A stretch of DNA of 7,625 nt from Sedimentisphaerales bacterium (lineage in GTDB: Bacteria; Planctomycetota; Phycisphaerae; Sedimentisphaerales; SM23-30). Position 1 is the stretch's first letter. Every line of letters starts with the position of its first letter. The notes below the pieces were generated by a model, which saw nothing but the letters and a program-made list of their open reading frames with translations, searched no databases and had not been told where the DNA came from. The position numbers were made by a program, and so were the translations under genes. Below are positions 1-6,695 of this stretch, one piece after another. The stretch is taken from positions 1-7,625 of the forward strand of contig DAOWIP010000200.1 in NCBI GenBank assembly GCA_030640865.1, given 5' to 3'.

Positions 1-351
1 CAGATCAAAAGAACCCTCGGCCAGCTCCAATTCGCACATGTCTTTCAAATAAAGTTGTACTTTATCTGAAACACCCTCAGTTTTAGCACGTTGTTGCAAC
101 TCGTCCAAAAACGGTTGATGATTATCCACAGCCAAGATTGTTCCGTCAATATGTCTAGCTAGTTGGATCGTCTGTGCGCCGTTACCGCAACCAATATCCA
201 AAACTCTGAGATTGCCAGCCATACACTGTGGCCTCGCTGAAAGCAGCATGTTCAACGCTCGTTTAGTTGAGCAGTCGTCTCCAGGACCAAGGCGTGGCAA
301 AGAGGAATCGAAAAGCTCGTAAAGGAACTCCATTTGTTCGTTATCGTTCAT
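1..351 (-). CDS. Class I SAM-dependent methyltransferase, N-terminal part (runs off left edge)
   Basis: An open frame starts at ATG 351-349 and continues without a stop to base 1, giving the first 117 residues of a longer protein. Residues 50-61 read VLDIGCGNGAQT, the glycine-rich SAM-binding motif I of Rossmann-fold class I methyltransferases. It is followed by the acidic residue at the end of strand beta2 (TILAVD, D76), by LKD (D104) after strand beta3, and by GSFDL at the edge, where motif IV normally begins. The conserved-looking stretch SSLPRLGPGDD (16-26) precedes the core. The substrate cannot be read from this half; small-molecule O- or N-methylation is as likely as anything else. It lies 21 bp downstream of the LarA-like gene on the same strand, so it may be the last operon gene. 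No clear Shine-Dalgarno is seen; an 8-bp tandem repeat abuts the start. GC is about 46% by hand count over 1-350, lower than the genes upstream. Confidence 0.9.
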   Translation of the reverse strand, partial: MNDNEQMEFLYELFDSSLPRLGPGDDCSTKRALNMLLSARPQCMAGNLRVLDIGCGNGAQTIQLARHIDGTILAVDNHQPFLDELQQRAKTEGVSDKVQLYLKDMCELELAEGSFDL

Positions 352-367
352 TGTTCTTATGTTCTTA
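352..367. repeat. 8-bp tandem direct repeat at the methyltransferase start
   Basis: On the plus strand TGTTCTTA occurs twice without a gap (352-359 and 360-367); on the coding strand this is TAAGAACA twice, directly before ATG 351. It fills most of the 21-bp gap after the LarA-like gene's stop and sits where a ribosome binding site would be. The A-rich AAGAAC is at best a weak Shine-Dalgarno. No function can be assigned. Confidence 0.6.
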
Positions 368-372
368 ATATT

Positions 373-1680
373 TTATTTTTGTGGTATAGTTGGTATTGAG
401 CCGTCGGCGAGGCGGTGCAGTAGTTCGCCGGCGTGATGGACGACCAAAATACCCTTGTCCTCCCGATTTTTATAATCAGCGACATCGATTTCGTCCGGGT
501 TCATATAACCAAGGTTGATTTTGTCGCAACGATCTTTCGGGATACCGGTGGCAAGGACAACATTAACGCGGGGTTTCTCGACGCCGTCGATGAAGGTGCC
601 GATGCCCTTAACGTGTGTGGAGTGTGCTATCACACCGCGTGGGGTGTCTTTAAACCGGTCCATCCGATTGAGGAAATAATCGCGGGTATGATAACCGATC
701 CGGTCAAGGTGTTTTCCGTGAGTGTAGGAGACCTCGGTAATGTGCGGGGCGTAAATTATCAATGTGCCGCCGTCGGCGACGACCGGTTCGAGCTTGTACA
801 TCACCTTACCGGCAGTCCATATATCGTCGTACATCTCCGGCGCCAAGCCGAGGATCGTATGATATGGTTTGTCCTTGTAAACGATATGTACCTTCTCGGA
901 AAGCCGTGCGGCCCTTTCCCATGTCTCTTCCACATCGCCGATATAGACACCTTTGAGTCTGTCTTCCACGGCCACAATGGCGAAAAGTTTACGCGGCAGG
1001 GTAATAAATGACGCGGCCCTCTCGACGACCTTTCGGGTAGGGGTCCATTCGTTGCCGTTAATCAGAGGATTGGTTACCACCGCTCCGAGCCAGTGAAAGA
1101 AGTTGATTATCTGCTCGCCCGCAATGCCGGGGAAGATGTACTTGTGGCCGCCGGAAAAGCCGACTACCTCGTGCGGAAAGACAGGGCCGAGAATGAAAAA
1201 CTCATCATAGTCATAGATGAGCTTGTTGATCGCTACTTCGACCTCTTCATGAAACAAGCCGTTACTGATTTCACCAATTTCGTCGGCAGTTATCCTGCCG
1301 ATGGTAGTAAAGGTTTCGGGCTTTTCCCATTCGTGGTTGAAGAACTTCACTTTTTTATAGCGGCTGTTTCGCTGTTCGGATGTAATTGCCAATCGCCTGC
1401 AAATCTGATCTTCCGGCATCGGTTGATGTGTACCGAGAGCGACCAGAATGTCGATGGCGGCGGCCTTTTCGCCGACACAATCGAAAATCATCTGAAAGAC
1501 TTCGCCAATCGGTCCGGAGCGGGTATTGTCGGGAATGATTAACAGCAGGCGTTTGCCTGTATAATCGTTCCGGCAGAAAAACTCCCGCACCGCCTCGGCC
1601 GCATGAGCCAACTTAACAGCACCGTCCTTGTTTTCTCTAAATATAAGCATTATTTTTGGGCTTTCATCTATTTGGTTCAC
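373..1680 (-). CDS. LarA-family nickel-pincer 2-hydroxyacid racemase/epimerase (DUF2088)
   Basis: The 435-residue length fits the LarA family, which racemises or epimerises 2-hydroxy acids in the cytoplasm using a nickel-pincer nucleotide bound to a lysine. Visible landmarks are PDNTRSG (50-56, the DxTR motif), GTHQPM (83-88, H85), PHEVVGFSGGHK (169-180, H170 and K180) and H196 in FFHWLG. The spacings H170 to K180 (10) and K180 to H196 (16) equal those of H174, K184 and H200 in Lactiplantibacillus plantarum LarA, so the cofactor lysine and both histidines are kept. K292 plausibly matches K298, but the position of LarA Q295 appears to be T289, suggesting a substrate other than lactate. The start shown is GTG 1680, overlapping the upstream gene by 17 bp; ATG 1650 (MLIFREN) is an alternative, and neither has a good Shine-Dalgarno. 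Family assignment is firm; substrate is unknown, with sugar-acid epimerisation inferred from the SDR neighbour. No larB, larC or larE gene lies in the window. Confidence 0.93.
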   Translation of the reverse strand: MNQIDESPKIMLIFRENKDGAVKLAHAAEAVREFFCRNDYTGKRLLLIIPDNTRSGPIGEVFQMIFDCVGEKAAAIDILVALGTHQPMPEDQICRRLAITSEQRNSRYKKVKFFNHEWEKPETFTTIGRITADEIGEISNGLFHEEVEVAINKLIYDYDEFFILGPVFPHEVVGFSGGHKYIFPGIAGEQIINFFHWLGAVVTNPLINGNEWTPTRKVVERAASFITLPRKLFAIVAVEDRLKGVYIGDVEETWERAARLSEKVHIVYKDKPYHTILGLAPEMYDDIWTAGKVMYKLEPVVADGGTLIIYAPHITEVSYTHGKHLDRIGYHTRDYFLNRMDRFKDTPRGVIAHSTHVKGIGTFIDGVEKPRVNVVLATGIPKDRCDKINLGYMNPDEIDVADYKNREDKGILVVHHAGELLHRLADGSIPTIPQK

Positions 1681-4075
1681 CTCGGCGATATAAAACAGGA
1701 CGATCCAGCGGAGCCGTTCTGACGGGTTTTCCCTCAGCGGGTCGGTCGATGATCATATACCATTGGTAAGGGTCCACACCTATTCCGCCATAGTCATCTT
1801 CCGACCCCACTCCCGCCAAACGCGGTGAGTCCACGGCATTGGCGATTAAGAAGTTCGCGGTACGCTCGAATACAAACAACGCGGTCTTTTCGTAGGCGGC
1901 GGCATTACCGCCGTAACCGAAAATTCTAATATTATCAGAATCGCGTACCTGGAGAATCGGCATATTACCTTCTCCCTTGAGTCCGTACAGGGACACATTA
2001 TGTGCCCGGTGCATCTCAATATTAACCTTACTGTGGGCGTTTTCTGCGTTGCACTGATAGATATACAGGGGTTCGGTGGTATTTTCAATAAGTAAATGCC
2101 TGTACGCCGGAGTTATAAAACGATCGTGGCTTTCCTGATGGAAGTTATACCATCGACCGCCGCCGGCGCCTCTGACTACGACTAATGGAACTTGTGCCTT
2201 GTGCGGTTGCAGACCCTGGGGATGACGAGAATGGCCGTATAAATTACGCCGGATAAAATTAACGCAACGACAGATGGATTTACGACCGGCCCGCCATTCC
2301 ATAGCGTAGGCGCCGCCCATTTCACGCGCAACATATATTCCGCAAAAGGCAAATACCGTATCAGCATGGCGATCATCGACGGTTTGTACTACCGGCTGTG
2401 GGTTATCGGCATCGGCAAAATCTCCTTCAGCGTTACGGACGAGCAGGAGTGAGAGGTGTTGGGCCACACCAACCAACCGAGTCTTTGAATGAAGAGTTAT
2501 GGTTTTGGTTACTCGGTAATAGCCTTTGGGGACAAATACAATCTCGTTTTCGTCTATGGCCCGCTGGATAGCCTTGGTATCGTCGGCTTGACCGTCGCCT
2601 TTGGCGTTATAAGGGCTTGCTTTTACGTTGACGGCTTTTTTTGACTGACGGCAGGGGAAGCTATCATCCCAAAGGTGGCGGGTCTGCAAGTTCGCCGGTG
2701 GTGCTTCATTAACGGTAATACTTACTATATCCTGACTCTGTTTGCCGCCCTTGATATATATCGGTGCGCGATATGGCAGATTTTTCCATTTCTCTGGATG
2801 GGCCGCGTGTGCAAGTTCACGGACATGCGCCCAACCCCGGGCATTACTTTTAAGCTGATACCCGTCTGGATTGGATATAATATGGTCGGCGTTTTTGATA
2901 TAAACGTTATTCAGGTAAAGGGCACGATCGGACGATAACGCGACTCTGTTTTTTGCTTCGCCCTTGAAGATGATTTCACTATCGACAAGGCAAACCTGGC
3001 CGTTGTGAGGTTCCCATCTTGGCGCCGTTGCGAGGATGCTCGGTCCTGATGTTTTTGAGACAATCCTAACTCCAACAGCCGACAGAGACTGCCGACCACC
3101 ATATAAAATGGCGTTCTTGCGCTGGTTGATAAGCGTAATGCCGCAAATGGTTGGCGCAGGTTGTGTCTGGCGAAGGTCCAGGCCGATTTTTCCGCCGATT
3201 ATTGTAATTCCGGCGTGTCCGCCGCCGGAACCGGCGCCGCCTTCAAGGCCCGTCAATCCGTGCGTTGCGTCGATGGTGCAATCCTGAACGCCGGAGCCCT
3301 GGGCGCAGCGATGGCGAATGGCTACGGCGCCCGGATTGTCCCGACCAATGGTTATATCAATATTCCGAAGCATTTGGTCGAAGGATATATTTGGTTGTGG
3401 TTTATGAGGCTCGCCTGTGTGCACCGATCTGGCCCAGAAATGAATCACATATTTGGGATTGTCCGGATCGCCGAAACCGGGCGAGTTTGGGGCAAGTACA
3501 ATTTTGGGCCGCTTACCAGTCATTGAGCCGACTAACACGCAGGGATGTCGCCGACCGGTGCTGATGATCCCATGCGAACGCAGGTAAAAATCCTGAATAC
3601 ATGAAAGTGTGTCGGATACTTTATAGGTACCGTTGGGCAAAAAGCAGATCATCTGATGGTTACGGGCGTAAATGATTGCTCGTTGCAGGGGGCCGGTCGA
3701 GTCCTTTTTCCCGGTCGGGTCGGCGTAAAACGGCGTCTCGGTAACATCGACCAGGCCCAATTGGGCCAATACCTGATTGCCCGGCTCAGTTGGAACTTTC
3801 AGAGAAACCCCGTCGGGAAATGGATCGAGAACTGTGGGGTGGGTATAAGGCGCGTATTTCTCAGACATGCGTAATTTCAGCGGTGCTGTGCTTTTATTTA
3901 TAGTCGAGGCGGCGGCACCGCATATCGTAAATAAAAACTGTATAGTCAGAAATATCGCTATGTATTTTATGCTTGTAGAAATTTTACTTTTAGACGCATT
4001 CCCACCGGTCAATCGCAGAAAACCGCATGGGCTGAAGCCCATCCTACGCCACTGAATATAATCATAATTCGACAT
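1664..4075 (-). CDS. Exported tandem beta-helix protein (pectate-lyase / GH28-related / GH55-like)
   Basis: This 803-residue protein has two copies of the entry motif of the pectate-lyase-3 / rhamnogalacturonase-like parallel beta-helix family: KDSTGPLQRAI...FLPNGTYKVSDTL (124-157) and GDGQADDTKAIQRAI...FVPKGYYRVTKTI (493-526). Each is followed by roughly 250-280 residues of short repeating strands, so two helices sit in tandem, as in GH55 glucanases. A basic stretch (KSKISTSIK, 29-37) and hydrophobic segment (about 38-56, ending CGAAAS) form a signal peptide or anchor, so it acts outside the cytoplasm, probably cleaving or binding a polysaccharide. No catalytic residues can be named, so lyase, hydrolase or binding protein all remain possible. 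The first 28 residues look like an extension: they precede an ordinary n-region and are partly encoded by a palindrome. ATG 4075, only 6 nt after the isomerase stop, has no Shine-Dalgarno; ATG 4042 and TTG 4012 are alternatives. The 3' end overlaps the LarA-like gene. Confidence 0.88.
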   Translation of the reverse strand: MSNYDYIQWRRMGFSPCGFLRLTGGNASKSKISTSIKYIAIFLTIQFLFTICGAAASTINKSTAPLKLRMSEKYAPYTHPTVLDPFPDGVSLKVPTEPGNQVLAQLGLVDVTETPFYADPTGKKDSTGPLQRAIIYARNHQMICFLPNGTYKVSDTLSCIQDFYLRSHGIISTGRRHPCVLVGSMTGKRPKIVLAPNSPGFGDPDNPKYVIHFWARSVHTGEPHKPQPNISFDQMLRNIDITIGRDNPGAVAIRHRCAQGSGVQDCTIDATHGLTGLEGGAGSGGGHAGITIIGGKIGLDLRQTQPAPTICGITLINQRKNAILYGGRQSLSAVGVRIVSKTSGPSILATAPRWEPHNGQVCLVDSEIIFKGEAKNRVALSSDRALYLNNVYIKNADHIISNPDGYQLKSNARGWAHVRELAHAAHPEKWKNLPYRAPIYIKGGKQSQDIVSITVNEAPPANLQTRHLWDDSFPCRQSKKAVNVKASPYNAKGDGQADDTKAIQRAIDENEIVFVPKGYYRVTKTITLHSKTRLVGVAQHLSLLLVRNAEGDFADADNPQPVVQTVDDRHADTVFAFCGIYVAREMGGAYAMEWRAGRKSICRCVNFIRRNLYGHSRHPQGLQPHKAQVPLVVVRGAGGGRWYNFHQESHDRFITPAYRHLLIENTTEPLYIYQCNAENAHSKVNIEMHRAHNVSLYGLKGEGNMPILQVRDSDNIRIFGYGGNAAAYEKTALFVFERTANFLIANAVDSPRLAGVGSEDDYGGIGVDPYQWYMIIDRPAEGKPVRTAPLDRPVLYRRGEPNR
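4027..4042. repeat. Short palindrome inside the 5' end of the beta-helix gene
   Basis: ATGGGCT-GA-AGCCCAT is a perfect inverted repeat with 7-bp arms and a 2-base centre. On the coding strand it reads GGATGGGCTTCAGCCCATG and encodes about MGFSPC (residues 12-17). Elements with a TGGGCTTCAGCCCA core are familiar to me as dispersed repeats in several bacterial phyla, and this window carries other palindromes in a gap. It therefore looks like a dispersed repeat that became part of the reading frame. In mRNA it could form a hairpin about 33 nt downstream of the annotated start and would pair the in-frame AUG at 4042. Confidence 0.7.
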
Positions 4076-4081
4076 TATTTT

Positions 4082-5572
4082 TTATATATGTTCGACCTTG
4101 ATACCGGCAAGTTGGCAATAAGCCTTGAAAGCGAACTCATGGTTGCCGTAAATGAAGAGCTGATGGAAGCCCTTGGTGTCGAGTGTGTTGGGGACGCCGT
4201 CCAATTCGATTTCAACTGAGGTTCGGCAGCCGCCGGATGGTGGGGTGTCGAGGTTGCGTAAGACACGTCCGGTGCCGAGGATTATTTTTTCCGGCCCGTC
4301 GAATTCCATCACAGTTACCTCCTGGCCTATGCGCCAGAGTACCTGTAGTGCGACACCAATATTGGACTCGGAATGGCTGCGGAGGATAAAAGGCTCATGG
4401 TGAGGATTGTCGAAGCCGTCGAGTTTGGTAGCACAGGCGCAGTGGGCGCCGATCAGAGTGTTGTTGACGGTATTGATTACCGGGTCCTGCATGAAACCGG
4501 GCCGATTGAGCAGCAGGTGTGTTAGTCGCGATGAGATGGCGGCTCTCCAGTCGGCTTCGCAGGCGCCAACTATGCCCTCGTTTCTCAAATGGGAAAAAGC
4601 GAGACAGGGCGGTTGTATCAGGTGTTTTTCAATCGGCCCCAGACAATTCATGGAAAAGCCCTGGCATTTTTCAGCAGCCATGAGGCGTCGGCAGACAATA
4701 TAGTTCTTTGCCGCGGTGAGGATGTCTTCTTTGTTCGGTTCGACGATTTTTTTGGCGTTTTTGGTGTAGAACTCGGCGATGGCCCGGATTTCATCGGACA
4801 TCTCCACCTTCTTGAACTCCTCGGGAAAACGATCTTCGGAGATATAATGGAGCGTCGTTCCGATGACGTCGAGCTTCTTATCTTTGGTTTTATCGCCTTT
4901 GACAATGCACAGGCGGGTATTCTTCATCTGGTGGATGGTATTGAGCATCCGCAGAGCGGTTGCCAGCCAGCCGATGTCCGGCGTCGAACCCACAAAAACA
5001 CCGGGGATATTTCTGGTTGCCTGAAGGTGCCCGGTAAAGGAGCTTCCCACCGGACTGAACACTACCATTGGGATATTTTCCCGATTTTGCGGCTGGGCCA
5101 TAGGATTGACAAGTCCCCAGCCTATATTCAGGTTCATATTGGTAATCAGGATGCCATCGGGTTTTTTCCTCCGGACGCTTTCCAAAAAAGTGTTGCGGGT
5201 TCTTTCATCGTAAATCGGCTTATTGTCGATCATCAGATCGACACCCAGCTTGCCGGCGGCATCTTTAATCACCTTGGTATATTTCTTCTGCATACCCTTC
5301 TGATCGTAGCCTGCTCCGGGCCAGCCCAGCCACGTCCGATCGACATTTGGACGTACAAATCCTACCTGTATCCGAGCCTTCCTGATTGGGCCGGGTTCGA
5401 TGCCCTGAGCGCTCAACAGCGACGAAGTGAAATCGAACAGGCCCATTTCCATGGCCGCTACTGTCAGGGCGCCCGTCGTCGATGCCAGAAACGACCGACG
5501 ATTCAACATTAAAGGACAACCGGAAGTTTGAGAGGGTTTGTTGTTTGATGTTGTTGTTTTAGCATTTTTCAT
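4082..5572 (-). CDS. Tat-exported L-fucose/L-arabinose isomerase-fold protein
   Basis: The 496-residue protein opens with a twin-arginine signal: NRRSFLAS (24-31, RR at 25-26), then a hydrophobic stretch to about 47 and a possible cleavage after LLSA (55). The mature part resembles the FucI/AraA isomerase fold. ACEADWRAAIS (337-347) and FMQDP (360-364) place E339 and D363 24 residues apart, the same spacing as metal ligands E337 and D361 of E. coli FucI; H470 in GFHQLFIYGNH matches the third ligand, H528, by context. IGAHC (374-378) and the C-terminal GNHEF...LAGIKVE also fit. The family interconverts aldoses and ketoses, but the substrate here is unknown and a role outside the cytoplasm is unusual, so a binding or non-classical role is possible. 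AAGGG 10 nt before ATG 5572 supports that start; M22 (5509) lacks such a site. The stop is 6 nt before the beta-helix gene. Confidence 0.85.
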   Translation of the reverse strand: MKNAKTTTSNNKPSQTSGCPLMLNRRSFLASTTGALTVAAMEMGLFDFTSSLLSAQGIEPGPIRKARIQVGFVRPNVDRTWLGWPGAGYDQKGMQKKYTKVIKDAAGKLGVDLMIDNKPIYDERTRNTFLESVRRKKPDGILITNMNLNIGWGLVNPMAQPQNRENIPMVVFSPVGSSFTGHLQATRNIPGVFVGSTPDIGWLATALRMLNTIHQMKNTRLCIVKGDKTKDKKLDVIGTTLHYISEDRFPEEFKKVEMSDEIRAIAEFYTKNAKKIVEPNKEDILTAAKNYIVCRRLMAAEKCQGFSMNCLGPIEKHLIQPPCLAFSHLRNEGIVGACEADWRAAISSRLTHLLLNRPGFMQDPVINTVNNTLIGAHCACATKLDGFDNPHHEPFILRSHSESNIGVALQVLWRIGQEVTVMEFDGPEKIILGTGRVLRNLDTPPSGGCRTSVEIELDGVPNTLDTKGFHQLFIYGNHEFAFKAYCQLAGIKVEHI

Positions 5573-5581
5573 GATCGTGTT

Positions 5582-5588
5582 CCCTTCT
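5582..5588 (-). promoter_or_regulatory. Ribosome binding site of the isomerase-like gene
   Basis: The coding strand reads AGAAGGG, with the core AAGG 10 nt upstream of ATG 5572. It decides in favour of M1 over the in-frame ATG at 5509, which lacks any purine-rich site, and so keeps the long n-region of the Tat signal. Confidence 0.7.
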
Positions 5589-5612
5589 GAAAAAAAGCAT
5601 ATAACATTACCC

Positions 5613-5628
5613 GTTCACTTGTTCACTC
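5613..5628. repeat. Two tandem 8-mers in the HAD-isomerase gap
   Basis: GTTCACTT (5613-5620) is followed at once by GTTCACTC (5621-5628), seven of eight bases identical. They sit in the 66-bp gap after the HAD gene's stop. Otherwise this gap holds only the isomerase ribosome binding site and an A/T-rich run; I see no terminator or convincing promoter. Confidence 0.5.
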
Positions 5629-5638
5629 ATACACTATT

Positions 5639-6556
5639 TCATTTCCACGGTGGCAATTCGGGCAGGCAGGCGTCAAACTCGGCGATTAGTTTCTTTTCGT
5701 AATCGCCGGCGTATTCGCCTTTGATGAATTTATCGAACGCCTCCTCGAACAGTCGCTGCCAGGAGGCTTGCTCATCGCCCGGATTGATCGGATAAAACAG
5801 GGCGTTATTGCCGCGGGCGGCCTTCATGTCACCGGGTGCGTCACCGATCATAAGGATACGGTCGGACGGGTATTTTCCATCGGCGGCAATTCTGATATGT
5901 TCGGTCTTGGTACCCATTTCCTGACCGGCGATAATCTCAACGTATTTATCGATGTCGTGTTCCTGCCATTCGCGGGTAAGCGCTTCGCAGGGAGTCTGCG
6001 AGACGACGATAAGATCGGCTTGAGGTGCCATTTTCTCCAGGCTCTCACGCACATAAGGGAAGGGGGGCATGCCTTTGACGATCTCAGCGATGACGGCATT
6101 GACCTTTTCGCTCCATTCCAGGACGTGTTCGAGTTCCTTTTTGGCTTCGGGGTTGTGGTCGGGGTCGGTGGCGGCATCGATGGCCTGTTGAAGACCGGCG
6201 TTACTCAGTAAGCTATCGGGGTCATCGACCCATGCGAAGTAATGGGGAAAGTCGGGGACTTTAAAACCCCTTGCTTTGACCATCGGATGGGTGGGCAGCA
6301 GTTCCTTAATAATCCGCTTGCTCGTTTTGTGCCGATTGGCGCCGCGTGTTTTGGAAAACAGGTCGGCGAAGTCCTTGCACTCACGGGCCGCCTGGGCCAC
6401 CGGCTGCAAACCGAAATACCCAATCAGCCAGGGGCAGAAACATTCCCGCTGTTTGATCCCCATCGTGTCAAACGCGCAGCCGTCGGAATCGATACCGACG
6501 AAAAACTTATGTTTAGGTTGAAATTCCTTTAATGCCTTTGCCGGATCGTCTGTCAT
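5639..6556 (-). CDS. HAD-superfamily hydrolase with large cap insertion
   Basis: All four haloacid dehalogenase motifs are present in this 305-residue protein: motif I GIDSDGCAFDT (21-31, nucleophile D23 and acid/base D25), motif II VVSQT (184-188, S186), the motif III lysine in GTKTEH (K217), and motif IV MIGDAPGD (236-243, D239 and D243). About 150 residues separate motifs I and II, so a large C1-type cap covers the active site, consistent with hydrolysis of a small phosphorylated metabolite. There is no signal peptide, so it acts in the cytoplasm. Substrate is not readable; a sugar phosphate fits the neighbours, but phosphoglycolate-type or phosphonate substrates cannot be excluded. It sits between the SDR and isomerase genes. 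ATG 6556 follows AGGAG by 6 nt, a strong start. A 139-bp gap with hairpin repeats separates it from the SDR gene, so its expression may differ from that of the SDR. Confidence 0.9.
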   Translation of the reverse strand: MTDDPAKALKEFQPKHKFFVGIDSDGCAFDTMGIKQRECFCPWLIGYFGLQPVAQAARECKDFADLFSKTRGANRHKTSKRIIKELLPTHPMVKARGFKVPDFPHYFAWVDDPDSLLSNAGLQQAIDAATDPDHNPEAKKELEHVLEWSEKVNAVIAEIVKGMPPFPYVRESLEKMAPQADLIVVSQTPCEALTREWQEHDIDKYVEIIAGQEMGTKTEHIRIAADGKYPSDRILMIGDAPGDMKAARGNNALFYPINPGDEQASWQRLFEEAFDKFIKGEYAGDYEKKLIAEFDACLPELPPWK

Positions 6557-6562
6557 TGCTCA

Positions 6563-6567
6563 CTCCT
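6563..6567 (-). promoter_or_regulatory. Ribosome binding site of the HAD gene
   Basis: The coding strand has AGGAG followed by TGAGCA and ATG 6556, a near-ideal Shine-Dalgarno with 6-nt spacing. It lies only 3 nt downstream of the last base of the first 30-bp hairpin repeat, so that hairpin stands directly before the ribosome landing site. Confidence 0.8.
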
Positions 6568-6570
6568 GCA

Positions 6571-6660
6571 ATCATCTGTACCGCAGGCGTCTCGCCTGCA
6601 ATTATTAGTACCGCAGGCGTCTCGCCTGCAATTATTAGTACCGCCGGCATCTCGCCAGCA
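6571..6660. repeat. Three tandem 30-bp hairpin repeats between SDR and HAD genes
   Basis: Three units with an exact 30-bp period occupy 6571-6600, 6601-6630 and 6631-6660. Each is a 12-base A/T-rich lead (ATTATTAGTACC in units 2 and 3, ATCATCTGTACC in unit 1) and a palindrome. In units 1 and 2 it is GCAGGCG-TCT-CGCCTGC, a perfect 7-bp stem with a 3-nt loop. Unit 3 differs at three stem positions; on the transcribed (minus) strand these leave G-U pairs, so all seven pairs still form. The whole block is non-coding for the operon. Such palindromes resemble REP-like or dispersed elements; possible roles are mRNA protection or damping of read-through. There are no unique spacers, so it is not CRISPR. 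Confidence 0.9.
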
Positions 6661-6672
6661 AAAGTTAAAGAA

Positions 6673-6689
6673 GCAGCCGGGACGGCTGC
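6673..6689 (-). terminator. Hairpin just after the SDR stop, possible attenuator or weak terminator
   Basis: On the coding strand GCAGCCG-TCC-CGGCTGC forms a perfect 7-bp GC-rich stem with a 3-nt loop. It begins 6 nt after the SDR stop TAA (6698-6696) and is followed by TTCTTTAACTTTT, a T-rich but interrupted tail. This fits a weak Rho-independent terminator or an mRNA 3'-end stabiliser inside the operon. The arm sequence differs from the three 30-bp repeats, but placement and size are alike, so it may instead be another dispersed palindrome. Confidence 0.45.
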
Positions 6690-6695
6690 GTTACA

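Noticed and set aside
433..1011. Plus-strand ORF of 192 codons
   Set aside because: Antisense to the well-supported LarA-like gene and without any recognisable motif.
1664..4075. Fusion of two separate genes or a frameshifted pair
   Set aside because: One uninterrupted frame runs through both beta-helix domains, and tandem beta-helices in one chain are known from GH55.
4589..5512. Plus-strand ORF of 307 codons
   Set aside because: It lies wholly antisense to the isomerase-like gene, which has clear family motifs and a Tat signal; the translation shows no recognisable domain. Long antisense frames are common at this GC content.
6571..6660. CRISPR array suggested by three regular 30-bp units
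   Set aside because: Units are directly adjacent with no unique spacers, each is itself a hairpin, and no cas gene is nearby.
6557..6695. Insertion sequence or transposon remnant
   Set aside because: There is no transposase fragment and no flanking target duplication that I can see; only short palindromes.
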